Both the position numbers and the translations under genes were made by a program. Below, piece by piece: positions 62,650 through 64,000 of a stretch of DNA of 64,000 nucleotides. The stretch comes from an uncultured Eggerthellaceae bacterium. GTDB taxonomy: Bacteria > Actinomycetota > Coriobacteriia > Coriobacteriales > Eggerthellaceae. The stretch lies in NCBI GenBank assembly GCA_944321455.1, contig CALULI010000006.1:459093-523092 (forward strand), given 5' to 3'. Numbering within the stretch: position 1 is the first letter of the stretch; every line of letters starts with the position of its first letter. The notes under the pieces are model-generated. The model was not told the DNA's origin and made no database searches. It saw nothing but the letters and a program-made list of their open reading frames with translations.

Positions 62650-62687
62650 ACCCCGTACACGTTCGAAGATGTGCGGGGTTTCTTTTT
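62650..62687 (+). terminator. Terminator after VOC gene
   Basis: ACCCCG-TACAC pairs with GTG-CGGGGT, followed by TTCTTTTTC. Confidence 0.85.
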
Positions 62688-62762
62688 CTATACTTCCTTT
62701 CTTTTAGTGCCTTCTTTTTTGTAGACCTATAAGCCATGTGTTCTCTCTTTTTTGTTTTTACT

Positions 62763-62790
62763 TAGCTGCCAGCTAAGGTTTACAACCTTT
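62763..62790. repeat. Two adjacent palindromes
   Basis: CTTAGCTG-C-CAGCTAAG (62763-62779) overlaps AAGGTT-TAC-AACCTT (62777-62791). Possible regulator sites; the first core also appears, less perfectly, at about 22941 and 55108. Confidence 0.55.
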
Positions 62791-62831
62791 TAAGGGATTA
62801 AAATAAGTACTTAACCTGGAGTTTTCTCAAG

Positions 62832-62984
62832 GTGGGTTACGATATAAAAAAAGAGCCCGAAGGCTCTTTAGTGAGTCAAAAAATTGCCATCTACATGGCG
62901 CCTAAACGTCTGTCAGAAACAGGCGAGCTCGAAAATGCCAAGGCAATCATCAGCCGCCTGTCGCTGTATGTTTTGGAGCAGTGA
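62832..62984 (+). pseudogene. Gene fragment running into the isolated repeat
   Basis: An open frame of 50 codons from GTG 62832 (GGAG upstream). It is protein-like (KIAIYMAPKRLSETGEL, ENAKAIISRLSLY) and terminates within the repeat, which supplies VLEQ-stop. It may be the 5' part of a gene cut off by repeat insertion. No family recognised. Confidence 0.35.
62843..62869 (-). terminator. Minus-strand terminator next to the repeat
   Basis: On the minus strand AAAGAGCC-TTCG-GGCTCTTT is followed by four further T residues. The UUCG tetraloop and T tract make this a convincing minus-strand terminator. It ends leftward transcripts that would cross the isolated repeat. Confidence 0.75.
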
Positions 62985-63005
62985 CAAACTGACTGGTAAT
63001 CAAAC
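62970..63005 (+). CRISPR. Isolated CRISPR repeat
   Basis: A 36-bp repeat (GTTTTGGAGCAG at the start, GGTAATCAAAC at the end), identical to those in the array, but 378 bp away from it. The gap is too long to be a spacer and carries a small gene and the start of another. Confidence 0.85.
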
Positions 63006-63032
63006 AACAAAAGAAGAAAGATTGGAGTAAAC

Positions 63033-63284
63033 ATGTCGCAGGAAAGTAAAAGAGCTCTAGCTGACCGAATAGCTAGCGAAGCTAGATCTGCTTCTCCGAT
63101 TTTATGCAGTGATTTGATATGCAAAGACTGCACGTTCAGATATGATGATTCGAATCCAGAACGAAACGGACATCGTAATGGCTATGGTCGAATGATAGGA
63201 CCGACTGGAGTTTGTAGTCAGTATGATAAAAAGCCGAACAAAGTCTTACTCGGTGGCAAGTGCGATAAATACAGAAAGGGTTGA
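63033..63284 (+). CDS. Small Cys-rich protein beside truncated ADP-ribosylglycohydrolase
   Basis: 83 aa, GGAG site before the ATG. It has C-x4-C-x2-C (LCSDLICKDC) followed by YDKKPNKVLLGGKCDKY, a pattern that suggests a zinc knuckle. It lies two bases before the ADP-ribosylglycohydrolase start, so the two were probably one operon. It sits wholly between two identical CRISPR repeats. Confidence 0.6.
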   Translation: MSQESKRALADRIASEARSASPILCSDLICKDCTFRYDDSNPERNGHRNGYGRMIGPTGVCSQYDKKPNKVLLGGKCDKYRKG

Positions 63285-63286
63285 GA

Positions 63287-63406
63287 ATGAACAAGAAAGT
63301 AGAGCTTAGAGATCATGTTGCAGGTGCAATCTACGGGTTTGTTATCGGCGACTCTGTTGGTGCTACTACAGAATTTATGACAGGTTTTGGAGCAGTGACA
63401 AACTGA
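63287..63406 (+). pseudogene. ADP-ribosylglycohydrolase gene truncated by CRISPR array
   Basis: Reads DHVAGAIYGFVIGDSVGATT-EF, the N-terminal signature of the ADP-ribosylglycohydrolase (DraG) family, for about 32 codons. The sequence then enters the CRISPR repeat at 63384 and meets a stop at 63404. The remaining roughly 250 codons are absent from the window. It is cut, not frameshifted. Confidence 0.8.
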
Positions 63407-63681
63407 CTGGTAATCAAACGATGCTCAAATCAAATTAACGATTCTGATTGTTTTGGAGCAGTGACAAACTGACTGGTAATCAAACTCTAAACTTGCAATT
63501 GACGGTTACGCAGGGTTTTGGAGCAGTGACAAACTGACTGGTAATCAAACTGCATGGAAAACTTCACCTACTGGCAATGGTTTTGGAGCAGTGACAAACT
63601 GACTGGTAATCAAACAGGCTAAGGCATCAAAAAGCCCTTCTACCAGTTTTGGAGCAGTGACAAACTGACTGGTAGTCAAAC
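63384..63681 (+). CRISPR. CRISPR array, five repeats and four spacers
   Basis: 36-bp repeats start at 63384, 63450, 63515, 63580 and 63646. Spacers are 30, 29, 29 and 30 bp. The last repeat has one change (GGTAGTC for GGTAATC), marking the leader-distal end, so the array reads on the + strand with its leader on the left. Repeat length, the GTTTT start and the AAAC end, and spacers near 30 bp suggest a type II system. No cas gene is present in the window. Confidence 0.95.
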
Positions 63682-63958
63682 TACCTCTTAAGTTTACAGG
63701 ACGTAGCAGGCCGCCTGTCATGATCGGCAATCCCTTTTGCACAATCAAGGTGTTTTGGAATTTTCACACAAAAAATAGATTGGCGCAGGTGCGCCATGCG
63801 TTTTTTGATAAATTGGCGCGAAAGCAGCCTGCACAGATCCTTAAAAAACGATACAGTAAAACCATAAAAGGACAAAAAAAGAGTTTGGATCGCCTTTGGC
63901 GTTACAGGCCGAGCAGCAAAGCGATTCATGAGACCAGGACAGAAGAAAGGAGGCACGA
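63682..63958. other. Region after the CRISPR array
   Basis: No gene convincing. It contains a perfect inverted repeat TGGCGCA-GG-TGCGCCA (63781-63796) and a lone GTTTTGGA (63752), which may be a repeat vestige. A promoter for the next gene may lie near 63850-63880. Confidence 0.5.
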
Positions 63959-64000
63959 ATGAAAAAAAGAGGGGCAGCGGCACTTCTGGCAGCCATCTGT
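63959..64000 (+). CDS. Start of an exported protein, cut by window end
   Basis: ATG at 63959 with a strong AGAAAGGAGG site. The 14 codons read MKKRGAAALLAAIC, a signal peptide start. Identity unknown. Confidence 0.6.
   Translation, partial: MKKRGAAALLAAIC

Larger units (their letters stand above)
62611..62969. other. Region before the isolated CRISPR-type repeat
   Basis: Contains a terminator (62650-62687), palindromes (62763-62790), a minus-strand terminator (62843-62869) and an open frame that ends in the repeat. It may hold a CRISPR leader. Confidence 0.5.

Noticed and set aside
62701..62842. Possible type II tracrRNA on the + strand left of the repeat (GATTAAAATAAGTACT resembles the post-anti-repeat core)
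   Set aside because: No stretch complementary to the CRISPR repeat is found upstream of it on the + strand, and the following hairpin has its T tract on the minus strand.
63420..63645. Self-targeting by the CRISPR spacers against this window
   Set aside because: By eye none of the four spacers matches another part of the window, including the mobile element.
63720..63962. 80-codon frame between the CRISPR array and the last gene
   Set aside because: Very basic composition, no ribosome site, and it overlaps a strong start for another gene.

Overview
The window reads as chromosome of a Gram-positive anaerobe, most likely an actinomycete of class Coriobacteriia (Eggerthellaceae-like). This is an inference from sortase-anchored or C-terminally anchored surface proteins with Cys-x2-Cys motifs, an OFA-type MFS transporter and a CaiB-type CoA-transferase among several LysR regulators, and the overall gene style. 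G+C looks moderate. No rRNA or other species-level marker is present, so the genus is not assigned.

Left core (1-5.7 kb): an AAA+/DUF4143 ATPase preceded by three copies of an 18-bp repeat at exact 32-bp spacing, tRNA-Arg(ACG), citrate synthase, and a TPP-riboswitch operon (thiM, thiamine-binding protein, thiE). tRNA-Thr(CGT) follows. A 16.5-kb integrative mobilizable element (5690-22279) sits in the 3' end of that tRNA gene, bounded by 49-bp perfect direct repeats with TTTGGGACAG-type repeats just inside each end. It carries a tyrosine integrase, an excisionase-like HTH protein, a winged-helix/DnaC-like replication pair, a decayed G+C-rich copy and an intact copy of a YraN-like gene, a twice-frameshifted exonuclease-TM2 gene, and a nine-repeat treble-clef protein with an embedded Vsr-like nuclease (candidate defence gene). 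Two surface proteins and a mobC/coupling-protein/relaxase operon complete it, with a cluster of four hairpins as a candidate oriT.

Middle (22.4-49 kb): a type I restriction-modification locus (hsdR-hsdM-hsdS) built as a shufflon. One complete hsdS, an inverted N-terminal half, a silent C-terminal half and a tyrosine recombinase are punctuated by four copies of TAAATGATTATTT in alternating orientation. Then come an MMPL transporter with a YhgE-like exported partner and TetR regulator, a large LPKTG surface protein, lrgAB with a LysR gene, a KAS III enzyme, an exported polysaccharide deacetylase, and a csoR-copA copper-efflux operon. The copA 3' end contains an in-frame start that could make a separate CopZ chaperone.

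Right (49-64 kb): a CoA-ester cluster (enoyl-CoA hydratase, OFA-type MFS transporter, three paralogous LysR regulators, CaiB-type CoA-transferase). Two of the LysR genes are preceded by related terminated leader elements that may be small RNAs. A Na+/H+ antiporter, a MATE exporter, a DUF454 protein and a VOC protein follow. The end holds a short CRISPR array (36-bp repeats, 29-30-bp spacers) without cas genes in the window. An isolated identical repeat lies 378 bp upstream of it, and the interval carries a small Cys-rich gene and the 5' end of an ADP-ribosylglycohydrolase gene cut off by the array.
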